DNA of 64,000 nucleotides from Bog-473 sp963745175 (GCA_963745175.1 CAVUWK010000014.1:25962-89961), one strand, 5' to 3'. Shown: positions 43,695 to 53,304, counted from the stretch's first letter. The notes: generated from the letters alone by a model not told the origin. Made by a program: numbers and translations.

Positions 43695-45077
43695 ATGGCC
43701 CCCAGCTCACGTCACCTCTACCCCGAGTGGCTCCGGCCCCGGAACACACGCAGCGACGCGCCGGCCGGGGAGGCGCCCGATCGACAGAGCGACGGGGCCT
43801 GGCGGGTCTGGGACTGGCTTCGTGCCGTGGACCGCCGCTACGCCACCCTCGTCGACGTCGTCCTCGCCGCCGGGCTGTTCTTCCTGTGCTCGGGCTGGGT
43901 GATCGAGCGCACGGCCACACGGCCCGACCTCTGGTTCGTGGCGGCGCTCGTCTTCCCACTTGTCTTCCGGCGCCGGGCGCCGGTGACGGTCTTCCTCGTC
44001 ATTGCCGCCGTGGCCTTCACGCAGTGGCTCGTGACCGGTCCGGCCCTGGCCGACAGCGCGCTCCTCGTCGCCCTCTACACGGTGGCCCTCGAGTCCGCTT
44101 GGCTCTTCGTCGCGCTGGCCACGATCATCCTCGAAGTGGGTGTCGTGATGGCCACGGCGCGCTGGACGCCCACGGGCAACGACGTCAAGTCCTTCGTGTT
44201 CCTCACCGGCCTGGTCTTCACTGCGCTGCTCGCCGGGGTGGTGGTCCGGGCCCTGCGCAGCCAGCTGGACTGGCTCGCCGAGCGCGCCGAGCGATTGGAG
44301 CTCGAGCGCGACCAGCAGGCGACGCTGGCCGCGGTCACCGAGCGGGCGCGCATCGCGCGGGAGATGCACGACGTGGTCTCGCACAACATCCAGGTGATGG
44401 TGACCCTGGCCGACGCCGCCTCCATGGCCCAGACAGCGGACCCGGCGCGCGCGGCGGAGGCGATCCATGAGGTCTCCAGCACGGGACGCCAGGCTCTGAC
44501 CGACATGCGGCGGATGCTCGGCGTGCTGCGCGAGGAACCGACGCCGGCCGGGGCGAACGGCTCCGGTGGCACCGTCGGCGCGACGGAGCGCCCGCCGCTC
44601 GCGCCCCAACCGGGCCTGCGTGAGCTCGATCCGCTGGTCGAGCGCGTGCGGGGGACGGGACTCGACGTCTCGGTCCGCTACGTGGGCGCGCCCTTCGAGG
44701 TGTCAGAGGCGGCCGGGCTGACGGTCTACCGCATTGTGCAGGAGGCCCTCACCAACGCCCTCAAGCACGCCGACGAGCCCGCCGCCGTGGAGGTGCGGCT
44801 GGCCTTCGCCGATCCCGACGTGTCGGTGCAGATCACCGACGACGGCCGAACCGGGGTGACGGGCCCCTCGTCGCTGTCGCCGTCGATGAACGGGAATGGG
44901 AATGGGGACGGGAGCGGGAACGGGCGGGCGGCGACGGCGGGAGGGGGCCACGGTCTGGCGGGCATGGCGGAGCGGGCCACCGCGTTCGGCGGGACGCTGC
45001 GAGCCGGGCCGCGCTCGTCGGGTGGCTGGGAGGTGGCGGCCACGCTGCGCGACTGCAAGGCGCCCGCGCCCGCATGA
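43695..45077 (+). CDS. NarL-type sensor histidine kinase
   Basis: The protein has 460 aa from ATG 43695 (GAAGGA close upstream; the frame opens at 43569). Membrane part: about five hydrophobic helices between 50 and 185. A coiled linker (LDWLAERAERLELERDQQAT) leads to the HisKA_3 box RARIAREMHDVVSH with the phospho-acceptor His225, then an N box in YRIVQEALTNALKHA and a G box in GGGHGLAGMAERA. A low-complexity Asn/Gly stretch (NGNGNGDGSGNGR) interrupts the ATP lid. Overlaps its response regulator gene by 4 bases. Confidence 0.93.
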   Translation: MAPSSRHLYPEWLRPRNTRSDAPAGEAPDRQSDGAWRVWDWLRAVDRRYATLVDVVLAAGLFFLCSGWVIERTATRPDLWFVAALVFPLVFRRRAPVTVFLVIAAVAFTQWLVTGPALADSALLVALYTVALESAWLFVALATIILEVGVVMATARWTPTGNDVKSFVFLTGLVFTALLAGVVVRALRSQLDWLAERAERLELERDQQATLAAVTERARIAREMHDVVSHNIQVMVTLADAASMAQTADPARAAEAIHEVSSTGRQALTDMRRMLGVLREEPTPAGANGSGGTVGATERPPLAPQPGLRELDPLVERVRGTGLDVSVRYVGAPFEVSEAAGLTVYRIVQEALTNALKHADEPAAVEVRLAFADPDVSVQITDDGRTGVTGPSSLSPSMNGNGNGDGSGNGRAATAGGGHGLAGMAERATAFGGTLRAGPRSSGGWEVAATLRDCKAPAPA

Positions 45078-45763
45078 CGATCAGGGTCGTGCTGGCGGAC
45101 GATCAGGCGCTCTTGCGCAAGGGCTTCCGCATGATCCTCGAGGCCGAGGAGGGCATGGAGATCGTCGGCGAGGCGCCCGACGGTGCCGACGCCGTCCGCC
45201 TCGTGGAGCTGTACCGGCCCGACGTCGTCCTGATGGACGTGCGCATGCCCGTCCTCGACGGGATCGAGGCCACCCGGGCCATCACCGCGTCGGCGGCCGG
45301 GGAAGCGACCCGCGTGCTGATCCTGACCACCTTCGACCTCGACGAGTACGCCTTCAGCGCCCTGCGGGCGGGCGCCAGCGGGTTCCTGCTCAAGGACGTC
45401 CCGCCGGCAGACCTCATCTCGGCCATCCGGACCGTGGCCCGGGGCGACGCCGTGGTGTCGCCCCGCATCACCCGCCGGCTGCTCGAGGAGTACGCCGCGA
45501 CGCTGCCCGACCTCGCCGACGGTGCCGCGGCGGGAGGCGATGGCACCGGCGAGCACCCGGCGTTGGCCAGCCTGACCGAGCGCGAACGCGAAGTGCTGCT
45601 GGCCGTGGCCGACGGGCTGTCCAACGCGGAGATCGCCGAGCGCCTGTACGTGTCCGAGGCCACGGTCAAGTCCCACGTCGGTCGCCTGCTGGCGAAACTC
45701 GGGCTGCGTGACCGCGTCCAGGCGGTGGTCTTCGCGTTCCAGTCGGGCCTCGTGCAGCCCTGA
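45074..45763 (+). CDS. LuxR/NarL-family response regulator
   Basis: The protein has 229 aa. Receiver domain with DD at 9-10, phospho-acceptor Asp55 in VVLMDVRMPVLDG, and the T/K switch positions (LILTTFDLDEYAF, FLLKDVPP). C-terminal LuxR HTH: SLTEREREVLLAVADGLSNA, EIAERLYVSEATVKSHVGRL. ATGA overlap with the kinase gene shows they are a pair. Targets are unknown; the UbiB-like gene 30 bases downstream could be in the same transcript. Confidence 0.95.
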   Translation: MTIRVVLADDQALLRKGFRMILEAEEGMEIVGEAPDGADAVRLVELYRPDVVLMDVRMPVLDGIEATRAITASAAGEATRVLILTTFDLDEYAFSALRAGASGFLLKDVPPADLISAIRTVARGDAVVSPRITRRLLEEYAATLPDLADGAAAGGDGTGEHPALASLTEREREVLLAVADGLSNAEIAERLYVSEATVKSHVGRLLAKLGLRDRVQAVVFAFQSGLVQP

Positions 45764-45793
45764 ACCCGGCCGTCGCACCCATAGGCTCCTCCC

Positions 45794-47401
45794 GTGGCGT
45801 CTGCTGACCTCGACCTGGGCACGTTCAGCGAGGCGGGGCCGTGGACCATCGAGCCGGAGGCGCTGGCCTGGCGCCGCGGCTTGGCCGGCGTGCGCGCCCG
45901 CCTCACCGCCTCGCTCCCCTCACTGACGCAGACCCGCACCTTGCCACCGGTTCGGCGGCTGGGAACGACGGTGCGGCACATCGGCGGCGCCCTCGGGCTG
46001 TGGTACCTCCAGGAGCGCCGGCGCGGGGGCACGGCGTCGATCGCCGGCCTCTCGCGGCGGCTGCGCGTGGTGGCCGAGCAGCTGGGCCCGACCTACATCA
46101 AGCTGGGTCAGATCATCGCGTCCGGTGACGGCATCTTCCCGGCCGAATTGGTGGCCGAGTTCAAGTGGTGCCGCGACCAGGTGACCGCCGAGCCCTGGTC
46201 GGTGGTCGAGCGGGTCCTGACCGAGGAGCTGGGCGGCCCCCTCTCGTCCACCTTCGCCTCGGTCGAGCACACGCCGCTCGCCGCCGCCTCCATCGCGCAG
46301 GTGCACGCGGCCACGCTGGTCGACGGCACCCCGGTGGTCGTCAAGGTCCAGCGCCCGTCGGTGGCGGCGCGGGTGCGCCAGGATCTCGCCGTCATGTCGT
46401 GGCTGGCCCCCCACCTCGTGGGACGGATCCCGGTGGCCGCCCTGGCCAACCCACCGGCGCTGGTGGAGCTGTTCGCCGAGACGATCGTGGAGGAGCTCGA
46501 CTTCCGGCTCGAGGCCGAGAACATGCTCGATGTTGCGGCCACCTTCGCCGCACTCGACCAGCGCGACTTCGTCGTGCCCCGGCCCCATCCGACGCTCGTG
46601 ACACGCCGCATGCTGGTGATGGAACGGCTCGATGGCTTCCACTTCAGCGACGTCGTCGGCATGCAGGCGGCCGGCATCGACACCGAGGCGGTCGTGCGGG
46701 CCGGGATGATCGGCTTCCTGGAGGGCGCACTGTTCTACGGCATCTTCCACGGGGACCTGCACGGGGGGAACCTCTTCGTACTGCCCTCGGGGAAGACCGC
46801 TCTGCTGGACTTCGGCATCACGGGCCGCCTGACCGAGGCCAAGCGGCTGGCCCTGCTCTCGCTCGTCGTCGGCGCCTCCAACGGGGATATCCCCGTACAG
46901 GTCGGCGCCATGCGCGACCTGGGCGCCTTTCCCGAGGACGTCGACGTGCAGCACATCATCGACGTGCTGGGCCTCGACCGGCCCCCGGTCGACCCGACGA
47001 CGCTGACCGCCGACGAGCTGGTGGCCGAGATGCAGCGCTCCATCAAAACACTGCTCGGGATCGGCGCCCGGCTGCCCAAGGAGCTCATGCTCTTCGTGAA
47101 GAACATGATGTTTCTCGACGGCGCCATCGCCACGCTCGCGCCCGATCTCGACCTCTTCGCCGAGGTCGAGGCGATCGCGCTGCTGTTCGCGGCCAAGCAC
47201 GGCGAGCGCATCATGGCCCAGCTCGGGCTCGAGCAGGCCGACGACTGGGCACCGGACATGGCGGGGATCAAGGCGGGCTTCGGCCTCGACGAGTCGACCG
47301 AGGGCCTCACCCATCGCGAGCTCCAGGCCCGCCGGGCCCAGGTCCGCGAGAAGTTCGAGGGGCGCGACCGGCCGGGGCGCAGGCGGCGGGCGCCGAAGTA
47401 G
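45794..47401 (+). CDS. ABC1/UbiB (AarF) family atypical protein kinase-like protein
   Basis: The protein has 535 aa, GTG start. The family's KxGQ motif is YIKLGQIIAS (103-106), the Ala-rich loop is AAASIAQVHAA, and the catalytic and metal segments are FHGDLHGGNLFV and ALLDFGITGR. The C-terminal end is basic. UbiB-like proteins support isoprenoid quinone or lipid metabolism; in actinobacteria, which use menaquinone, the role is unclear. A UbiB C-terminal double membrane helix is not evident here. Confidence 0.9.
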   Translation: MASADLDLGTFSEAGPWTIEPEALAWRRGLAGVRARLTASLPSLTQTRTLPPVRRLGTTVRHIGGALGLWYLQERRRGGTASIAGLSRRLRVVAEQLGPTYIKLGQIIASGDGIFPAELVAEFKWCRDQVTAEPWSVVERVLTEELGGPLSSTFASVEHTPLAAASIAQVHAATLVDGTPVVVKVQRPSVAARVRQDLAVMSWLAPHLVGRIPVAALANPPALVELFAETIVEELDFRLEAENMLDVAATFAALDQRDFVVPRPHPTLVTRRMLVMERLDGFHFSDVVGMQAAGIDTEAVVRAGMIGFLEGALFYGIFHGDLHGGNLFVLPSGKTALLDFGITGRLTEAKRLALLSLVVGASNGDIPVQVGAMRDLGAFPEDVDVQHIIDVLGLDRPPVDPTTLTADELVAEMQRSIKTLLGIGARLPKELMLFVKNMMFLDGAIATLAPDLDLFAEVEAIALLFAAKHGERIMAQLGLEQADDWAPDMAGIKAGFGLDESTEGLTHRELQARRAQVREKFEGRDRPGRRRRAPK

Positions 47402-47434
47402 CCGGCGGCCCGGAGTGGCGGGCTGCTTCGATGC

Positions 47435-48534
47435 TCAGCTCCGAGGCCATCCCGCCACGAGCTCCAACAGCTCCGTGGCCATGAAGTACTGGGTGGGGCG
47501 CCCGGGGCCGGCCTGCTCCGGCCGGTAGCGCTCCACGATGCCGTGCCGCGCCAACGTCGCGAGAGCGGACTGTCCGGAGCGGGCGGAGACTCCGAGGCGA
47601 TCGGCGATGACCGCCGCCGACAGCACGGGCTGCTCCTCCAGCAGCTCGATCACCCTGTGTGCGCTGGCGTCCTCGCGCACGCCGACGAGGCGCCTTCGCC
47701 ATACAGCCACGAGGGCCTCGGCGCTCGACATCAACTCATCCGCCGCCTCGCTGCTGCGCTGGAGCGCCTTCGCCACCCACTCGACCCACACGTCGAGGCC
47801 GCCCATGCGAAACAGTGTCAGGCCGGCGAGATACCCCCCGGGATCCCGGGCGATGAGCACGCTCACGGGCGGCGGGACGGTGAGGTCGAGGCGATGCGAG
47901 AGCACCCAGCCGATCAGGATGCGCCCGATGCGCCCGTTGCCGTCGCCGAAGGGATGGATGGACTCGAATTGTGAGTGCAGGACGGCGGCCTGGGTGACGG
48001 GGTCGAGGGCGTCGTCGTTGGCGAAGGCGACCAGGTCGTCCATGAGCTCGCCGACGAGCTCGGGCGGCGGTGGCACATAGGCGGCGTCGCGCGGTGAGGT
48101 GCCCCCGACCCAGGACTGCTCCGTGCGATAGGAGCCAACCATGTGCGCGGGCAGGCCACGACCCGACTCCATGAGCCTGCGGTGCCATTCGAGGAGATCT
48201 GCCCGGGCGAGGGGCCGTCGGGGGAGGAGAGGGCGCCCACGACCGCACCGAGGTTGTCGGCCACGTAGGACGCCGCGTCACTGAGCACATCGCCAACCTC
48301 GGCCGCGGCCACGTCGGCAAGCGGCGCCTGGAGTCCTTCGATGAAGCTGGACGCCACCCCCTCGGAACGCAGGAGCAAAGTGGCGAGAGGCCCGAAACGG
48401 GCTGAGCGCTTCCCGGCCGACACGACCGCGGCGGCCGCGCGCTCTGTCATCCGCGTCGCCCGGTTGCCCAGCTCAAAGTCCTGCTCGGCGAGTGGTGTCG
48501 GCACCCATGCCCTCAGCTGCATCCCGCGCCACAC
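47435..48534 (-). pseudogene. Fic-domain protein with C-terminal winged helix, one frameshift
   Basis: Fic enzymes transfer AMP or related groups from nucleotides to proteins. The N-terminal part (LRAWVPTPLAEQDFELGNRA, LLLRSEGVASSFIEGLQAPL with the inhibitory-helix-like SxxxIEG motif) is in one frame. From about 48205-48225 the sequence continues in another: DLLEWHRRLMESGRGLPAHM, then the Fic core HPFGDGNGRIGR, and an HTH-like C-terminus (LSAAVIADRLGVSARSGQSA). The break is in a G/C-rich stretch and one base corrects it. Start chosen at GTG 48534 (ACGAGG upstream); ATG 48522 is the alternative. Two repeated boxes precede it. Confidence 0.8.
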
Positions 48535-48561
48535 GATCGGGACCTCGTGCCCCCGGGATAC

Positions 48562-48578
48562 GGATCCTTCCGTAAATG
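48562..48578 (-). promoter_or_regulatory. Repeated box in the fic promoter, proximal copy
   Basis: GGATCCTTCCGTAAATG (plus-strand reading), identical to 48604-48620. The copies are exactly 42 bases apart, four helical turns, so a protein could contact both on the same DNA face. The proximal box lies directly before the fic ribosome site. Because this Fic subclass has a DNA-binding-type C-terminus, autoregulation is plausible but inferred. Confidence 0.65.
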
Positions 48579-48603
48579 CCGCCACGCACAGAAGGCTAGT
48601 GGA

Positions 48604-48620
48604 GGATCCTTCCGTAAATG
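48604..48620 (-). promoter_or_regulatory. Repeated box in the fic promoter, distal copy
   Basis: Second identical 17-base copy of the box at 48562. A weaker related piece (TTTCGGAAGG) follows at about 48627-48636. The plus strand holds no gene here, which supports a regulatory rather than coding origin of the repeat. Confidence 0.65.
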
Positions 48621-48715
48621 GCCGTGTTTCGGAAGGCTGCAATACGGCCAAGCGGACGTAGGCCCGGCCCCACCGGCGCGAGTCACCAGAGTCCAGGCCA
48701 CACCCCCGATTCCGC

Positions 48716-48970
48716 TCATTTCGGCCGGAAGTGCACGAAGACGCGGCCGAAGTTGTGCGAGTCCTTCTCCACCCGGTGGTAGAGCGGCTTGATGTCCTTG
48801 CGGTCGAGGAAGCGCAGGACCCGCTTCTTCAGCTGGCCGCTCCCCTTGCCGGGGATGATCTCGACCAGCTTGGCCTTCTTGGCCACCGCCTCGTCAATGA
48901 CGTCCTGCAGAGCCCGGTCGATGTCGCCGCCCCGGTTGTAGATGTCGTGCAGGTCGAGCGTCAGCTTCAT
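48716..48970 (-). CDS. Smr-domain protein
   Basis: The protein has 84 aa, a stand-alone Smr (MutS2 C-terminal-like) domain: LTLDLHDIYNRGGDIDRALQ, the LDxH nuclease-type motif being LDLH, and KLVEIIPGKGSGQLKKRVLR with the GKG(S/T) loop. Stand-alone Smr domains may nick nucleic acids. It lies 19 bases after the MDMPI-family gene and in the same direction. Confidence 0.85.
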   Translation of the reverse strand: MKLTLDLHDIYNRGGDIDRALQDVIDEAVAKKAKLVEIIPGKGSGQLKKRVLRFLDRKDIKPLYHRVEKDSHNFGRVFVHFRPK

Positions 48971-48989
48971 GCGGGACCGTCCGGTGGCG

Positions 48990-49667
48990 CTACTCGTGGA
49001 TGTCGGTGGCCGCCGGGCCGAACACGACGAGATGCTCGAGCACGGGCGACGGGTCGCCGGTCCAGTCGAGGTCGGCCAGCTGGCGCCGGCTCCGGCGGCC
49101 GAGCCGCCAGCGAAAGGCCTCGAACCGGTCCGTCGTGAGCACGATCGCCGCCCCGCCGTTGGGATGGGATGGGCCCGCGGGGCCGAGGTCGTAGGACCCG
49201 TCCTCCACCACCACCCGGAGAGGCACGGGCGGGTGCAGCCACGTCAAGAGGCGGTCGGACCCGAGGCGGACCACCTCGGTGTCGCGGGCGCCCGGCGCGC
49301 CGAGCGCGCCCCGGATGTCCTGCTCGTGGGTGGCCACGTCGAGCACGGCCGGCCAGACCTCGAAGCCGTCGATCGCCGCAGCGAACCGGGGCGCCAACTC
49401 GTCCCAGCGGGCCAGCACCTCGGGGAACGGCCGGCGCCGGAAGCGGGCCACCTGCGCGGCTGACTGCTCCTCGGTCGGCGGCCCGGTCAGGCGGCCTTCC
49501 AGCACGTCCTCCCCCACCGCCGTCAGGTGGCCCACGACGTCGCGCACGCTCCAGCCGGGACAGGCGGGCACGGGGGCGGCCAATCCCGTCTCGTCGAGCC
49601 CGATGACCAGCGTGAGCAGGCGGGCCCGGGAATCGCCGTAGAGCTGCGAGAGGGCCGGTTCAGCCAT
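48990..49667 (-). CDS. Maleylpyruvate isomerase-type (MDMPI/TIGR03083) metal-binding protein
   Basis: The protein has 225 aa. The N-terminal DinB-like four-helix part holds LAAPVPACPGWSVRDVVGHL with the first metal His; DVATHEQDIRGALGAPGARD holds the second His pair. The C-terminal 90 residues form the SCP-like MDMPI_C domain (GAAIVLTTDRFEAFRWRLGR). Such proteins use zinc with mycothiol. Probable operon with the Smr gene; role unknown. Confidence 0.85.
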   Translation of the reverse strand: MAEPALSQLYGDSRARLLTLVIGLDETGLAAPVPACPGWSVRDVVGHLTAVGEDVLEGRLTGPPTEEQSAAQVARFRRRPFPEVLARWDELAPRFAAAIDGFEVWPAVLDVATHEQDIRGALGAPGARDTEVVRLGSDRLLTWLHPPVPLRVVVEDGSYDLGPAGPSHPNGGAAIVLTTDRFEAFRWRLGRRSRRQLADLDWTGDPSPVLEHLVVFGPAATDIHE

Positions 49668-49732
49668 GGCCGAACGATAGGCCCGGCGGGTGGATCCCGG
49701 CCCCCGGCACCGGTCGATGGGAAGCTGACGGG

Positions 49733-50170
49733 GTGGGCACCATCCGGGCTCTCCAACGCGAGGACTGGGACGACTGGCGGGCCCTCTGGGGCGGCTACCT
49801 CGCCTTCTACCGGGCCGAGCTCCCCGACTCCACCACCACGGCCACCTTCGACCGCCTCTGCGCCGGCGACGACGGCCTGTTCGGCCTGCTGGCGCTCGAC
49901 GACGCCGGGCGGGGCATCGGGATGGCCAACTGCGTCGTGCACGCCTCGACCTGGTCCCGGCGCCCCAAGTGCTACCTGGAGGACCTCTTCGTGGCGCCCA
50001 CGGCCCGGGGCCACGACGTCGGGCGCGCCCTGCTGGTCGCGGTCAAGGAGGCCGGCGCCCAGCGCGGGGCCGACCGGGTCTACTGGCACACCCAGCAGTA
50101 CAACGGGCGGGCGCGCTCGCTCTACGACCAGGTCGGGCAGCCCACGTCGTTCGTCGTCTACGAGATGTAG
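49733..50170 (+). CDS. GNAT-family N-acetyltransferase
   Basis: The protein has 145 aa, GTG start. GNAT layout: MGTIRALQREDWDDWRALWG, YLEDLFVAPTARGHDVGRAL with the acetyl-CoA loop (R-G-x-x-x-G-R-A, Q replaced by H), and YWHTQQYNGRARSLYDQVG near the end, as in small amine acetyltransferases. Divergent from the MDMPI gene. Substrate unknown. Confidence 0.87.
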   Translation: MGTIRALQREDWDDWRALWGGYLAFYRAELPDSTTTATFDRLCAGDDGLFGLLALDDAGRGIGMANCVVHASTWSRRPKCYLEDLFVAPTARGHDVGRALLVAVKEAGAQRGADRVYWHTQQYNGRARSLYDQVGQPTSFVVYEM

Positions 50171-50309
50171 CGGGCCGGGTCGCCGTGCGGTCCCGCACCG
50201 GCCGGCGGGCGCCTGTCACAGCAGTTCTTTAGGGTGACCGCCATGCCCCCCGTGCGCCCCCGGATCCTGGCTCCCTCGCGGGCCGGCCGGTAGGGTTCGA
50301 GCCGACCTC

Positions 50310-51717
50310 ATGCCGCCTCGCCGTCGCACCGCGACCTCAAACTTCGGTGTCGGGCGCCGCGAGTCCCACGTGGCGGACGCCTTCTACGACCGCTTCGAGG
50401 CACCCGAGCTCAGCGCCGACGAGCACGTCAATCCGCACGAGCCCGGCGTCTCCTGCATCCAGGGCGACGCCCGCCGGATGGACGCGGTGGCTGACGCCTC
50501 CGTCGCCCTCGTCGTCACCTCACCCCCGTACTTCGCCGGGAAGCAGTACGAAGAGGAGCTCGACCGGGAGGGCGTGCCCGGCTCCTACCTCGAGTACCTC
50601 GATCTGCTGCGCGACGTCTTCGCCGAGTGCAAGCGGGTGCTCGAGCCAGGCGGCCGCATCGCCGTCAACGTGGCCAACCTCGGTCGCAAGCCCTATCGGA
50701 GCCTGGCGGCCGACGTCACGACCATCTTGCAGGACGACCTGCACCTGCTGCCCCGGGGCGAGATCGTCTGGCAGAAGGGCGAAGGGGCCAGCGGCTCCTG
50801 CGCCTGGGGCTCCTTCCGCTCCCCCGCCAACCCGGTGCTGCGCGACGTGACCGAGCGCGTCATCGTGGCGAGCAAGGGCCGCTTCGGGCGGGCGCGCTCC
50901 CCAAGGAGCGCCGCCGCGAGGGGCTGCCCCACGAGAGCAGCATCGGCGCGGACGACTTCATGGCGCTGACGCTCGACGTGTGGGACATCCCGCCGGAGAG
51001 CGCGGTGCGCGTGCGGCACCCTGCCCCCTTCCCCGTCGAGCTGCCGCAGCGGCTGATGGAGCTCTACACGTATCGAGGCGATCTCGTGGTCGACCCCTTC
51101 GCCGGATCGGGCTCCACCCTCGTGGCGGCGCTGCGCTGCGGTCGGGATGCAATCGGGTACGACCTCGACCCGGTGTACGTGTCGCTGTCCCGTGAGCGGC
51201 TGGCGGGCGAGGTGCCGGTGGCGGGTGCGGGTGCGGGGTCGGGCGAGGTTGTGGCGTTCGACGGGACGTCGGCCGCCACGCTGGCCCGGGCGGCGCTCGA
51301 GTCGGCCGGCTTCGCCGACGTGCGGCCCAACCGCCGCCTGCGCGGGCTGGGCATGGCTGTCGACTTCACGGGCAGTGATGCGGCGGGACGGACGTGGTAC
51401 TTCGACGTCGCCGGCCCGAACTCGGCCTACCGGGGCGGCATGGCCCGCTCCGAGACGGTCTGGCGGGCGCTCGGCCGGGCCAACGTCATGGCCGCCCGCG
51501 GCTCGCTCCCTTCGTGGTCCTCACGACGCAGCTCCCCCGGCCCGGCACCGAGGCGGACCGCGCCCTGCGGGCCCCCGGTCCAGGTGGGATCTACGACGCC
51601 ATCGACCTCCTGTCCGCCGACGCCCGGGCCCGGCTGGCGACCTACGCGGGCGGGCGCTACGGGGCGCCGCGGGCGGGGTTCTGGTCCGCAGCGGACGTGA
51701 CGCCGGGCACGGTCTGA
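50310..51717 (+). pseudogene. Beta-class DNA methyltransferase with conserved C-terminal domain, two frameshifts
   Basis: The expected product is about 470 aa. Motif IV TSPPYFAGKQYEEEL comes first and motif I DPFAGSGSTLVAAL later, the beta order of N6-adenine or N4-cytosine methyltransferases. A C-terminal domain follows (LGMAVDFTGSDAAGRTWYFD, ETVWRALGRANVMA, PFVVLTTQLPRPGTEADRAL); its role is unknown and the DxxxxxxxxxWYFDVxG core is only loosely nuclease-like. Frame changes at about 50885-50900 and 51493-51507 are both cured by adding one base in a G/C run. GTG of the next gene starts one base after the stop. No restriction enzyme is recognisable nearby. Confidence 0.8.
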
Positions 51718-51718
51718 G

Positions 51719-52033
51719 GTGGGCGCGGTCGTCGCCTGCGCGGTCGTGCGCGAGGACCCGCCGCGCGTGTTCGTCGCCGAGGACCTGGAGACGTTGAACT
51801 GGGTGCTGGCCTGCCAGCTGGTGGCCAAGACCCCCGGTCGTGACCTACCACCCGGGGAGCGCGCCGCGCTTCGCCAGGCCTTGCGCGAGGAGCGCTGGGG
51901 CGACGCCGTGTTCGCCTTCATCGCCCGCACGGGGACGGCGGTCGACGTCTACGAGAGCACCGAGCTGCACCTGACCGCCGACGCGCCGGTCGGGCCGCTC
52001 GAGCTCCAGCTCACTCCCCTCTTCACCGAGTAG
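51719..52033 (+). CDS. Small protein coupled to the DNA methyltransferase
   Basis: The protein has 104 aa, GTG start one base after the methyltransferase stop. Sequence GAVVACAVVREDPPRVFVAE, DLETLNWVLACQLVAKTPGR, ELHLTADAPVGPLELQLTPL: mixed alpha/beta, no membrane segment, no known motif. The tight coupling implies a functional link to the methyltransferase, for example a regulatory or recognition subunit. Function unknown. Confidence 0.65.
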   Translation: MGAVVACAVVREDPPRVFVAEDLETLNWVLACQLVAKTPGRDLPPGERAALRQALREERWGDAVFAFIARTGTAVDVYESTELHLTADAPVGPLELQLTPLFTE

Positions 52034-52056
52034 CGAGCGCTCCGCTGCGTTCCTTC

Positions 52057-53304
52057 CTAACCCAGGCGCGACGCATTCACCGCAGCGACGAACTGGTTCT
52101 GGGCGGTGATCAGGGCCTTCAACGTCTGTGCCGCGTCGACGCGGGTGGCGACGCTGCGGTAGTCGGAAAGCGTGGGCCCGGCCAGGGCCAGGGTCCCCGT
52201 CACCTGTTCGGCGCGCTGCGCGGCGGTGGTGACCTGCGTGACAAGGTCCTGGCTCACTCCGGCGCGGTCCGAGCCCTCGATGGCGCTCACGAAGGAGCCC
52301 AGCTGCCCCGAGAGCACCCGGTCGGCCTGCTCGAGGCACGGCACGCTCTGACAGTTCTGGGCGGTCGCGCTGAACTGGTCGAGGCTGGACACCAGCTGAT
52401 TGTTCACCTGCACCAGGTTGGCGTGGTTGCCGATCGAGGTCTCGAGCACCCCGAGGCCGATGGCCGCGCCGATGCCGAGCACGATGGTCCCCAGGAGGAA
52501 GCGCTTCGCTCCCATGCTGAGGACGAGCATCCAGGGCTGCGGCTCCGGTGGGAGTGGTGGTGCGGGTGATGCGAGCGCCGGCCCATCGATGTCCAGGCCG
52601 GGAGCGTCGGCACCCGGGGCGAGAACGGGCGCCGGCTGCGCGAGGTCGCCGAACACCTCGCCCGGATAGGTCGGGACGAGAAGGCCGAGGTAGCCGAGGA
52701 CCCGGACCTCGTAGCGAATGAACACCCCGTACACCTCGTGGACCGGCTTCGGGAGCCAGCCCGTGATGAGGACCCACACCCACATGAAGAAGGACAGGAC
52801 GTACAGACCGAGTCCCACCACGCGCACCGCGATGCCGGCAGGGATAATCAGCACGACTCGGAAGAGAACGGCAGCGCGGTTCAACCGGGTGGCGGGTGGC
52901 ACTGCGAGGTTGGCGTGATACTCGGGCACGTCGTCCACACTGAACGGGGGGAAGCGGTCGGTGAGGAGGAAGAGGTATGCCTCGAGCCGCAGCATCATCC
53001 GCAAGTAGGCCGTCACGATCGTCCGCACGAACTGCGGGGCTCGACCCATGACGAGCGCGGCGAACCAGCCGAGGACCACACACACCCCTGCGGCAATGCC
53101 CACGAAGAGGACGGCCACCGCCAGAGGGATGGCCAGGATCGCCCGCAGCAGGACGGTCCACCTTCGCTGCTTGGCCCGCTCGGGCAGCCTGGCGAGCACA
53201 GGGAGGGGCTCTTCGGGAACAGGCAGGTCCGGGTACGTCGCCCCTGACGCCGAGTGCGGCGTCGCTGCCGTGACAGTGTCGCCGGGTGGTGGTGGCATGG
53301 TCAT
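52057..53304 (-). CDS. DUF4389 membrane protein
   Basis: The protein has 415 aa. After a Pro-rich start it has two DUF4389-type blocks: RWTVLLRAILAIPLAVAVLF with YLFLLTDRFPPFSVDDVPEY, and RAAVLFRVVLIIPAGIAVRV with YVLSFFMWVWVLITGWLPKP. A later helix (FLLGTIVLGIGAAIGLGVLE) leads to an extracytoplasmic helical C-terminus with two Cys (NCQSVPCLEQ). The LTDRFPPF signature is diagnostic. Function unknown. Its start overlaps the stop of the gene at 53301 by 4 bases. Confidence 0.87.
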   Translation of the reverse strand: MTMPPPPGDTVTAATPHSASGATYPDLPVPEEPLPVLARLPERAKQRRWTVLLRAILAIPLAVAVLFVGIAAGVCVVLGWFAALVMGRAPQFVRTIVTAYLRMMLRLEAYLFLLTDRFPPFSVDDVPEYHANLAVPPATRLNRAAVLFRVVLIIPAGIAVRVVGLGLYVLSFFMWVWVLITGWLPKPVHEVYGVFIRYEVRVLGYLGLLVPTYPGEVFGDLAQPAPVLAPGADAPGLDIDGPALASPAPPLPPEPQPWMLVLSMGAKRFLLGTIVLGIGAAIGLGVLETSIGNHANLVQVNNQLVSSLDQFSATAQNCQSVPCLEQADRVLSGQLGSFVSAIEGSDRAGVSQDLVTQVTTAAQRAEQVTGTLALAGPTLSDYRSVATRVDAAQTLKALITAQNQFVAAVNASRLG

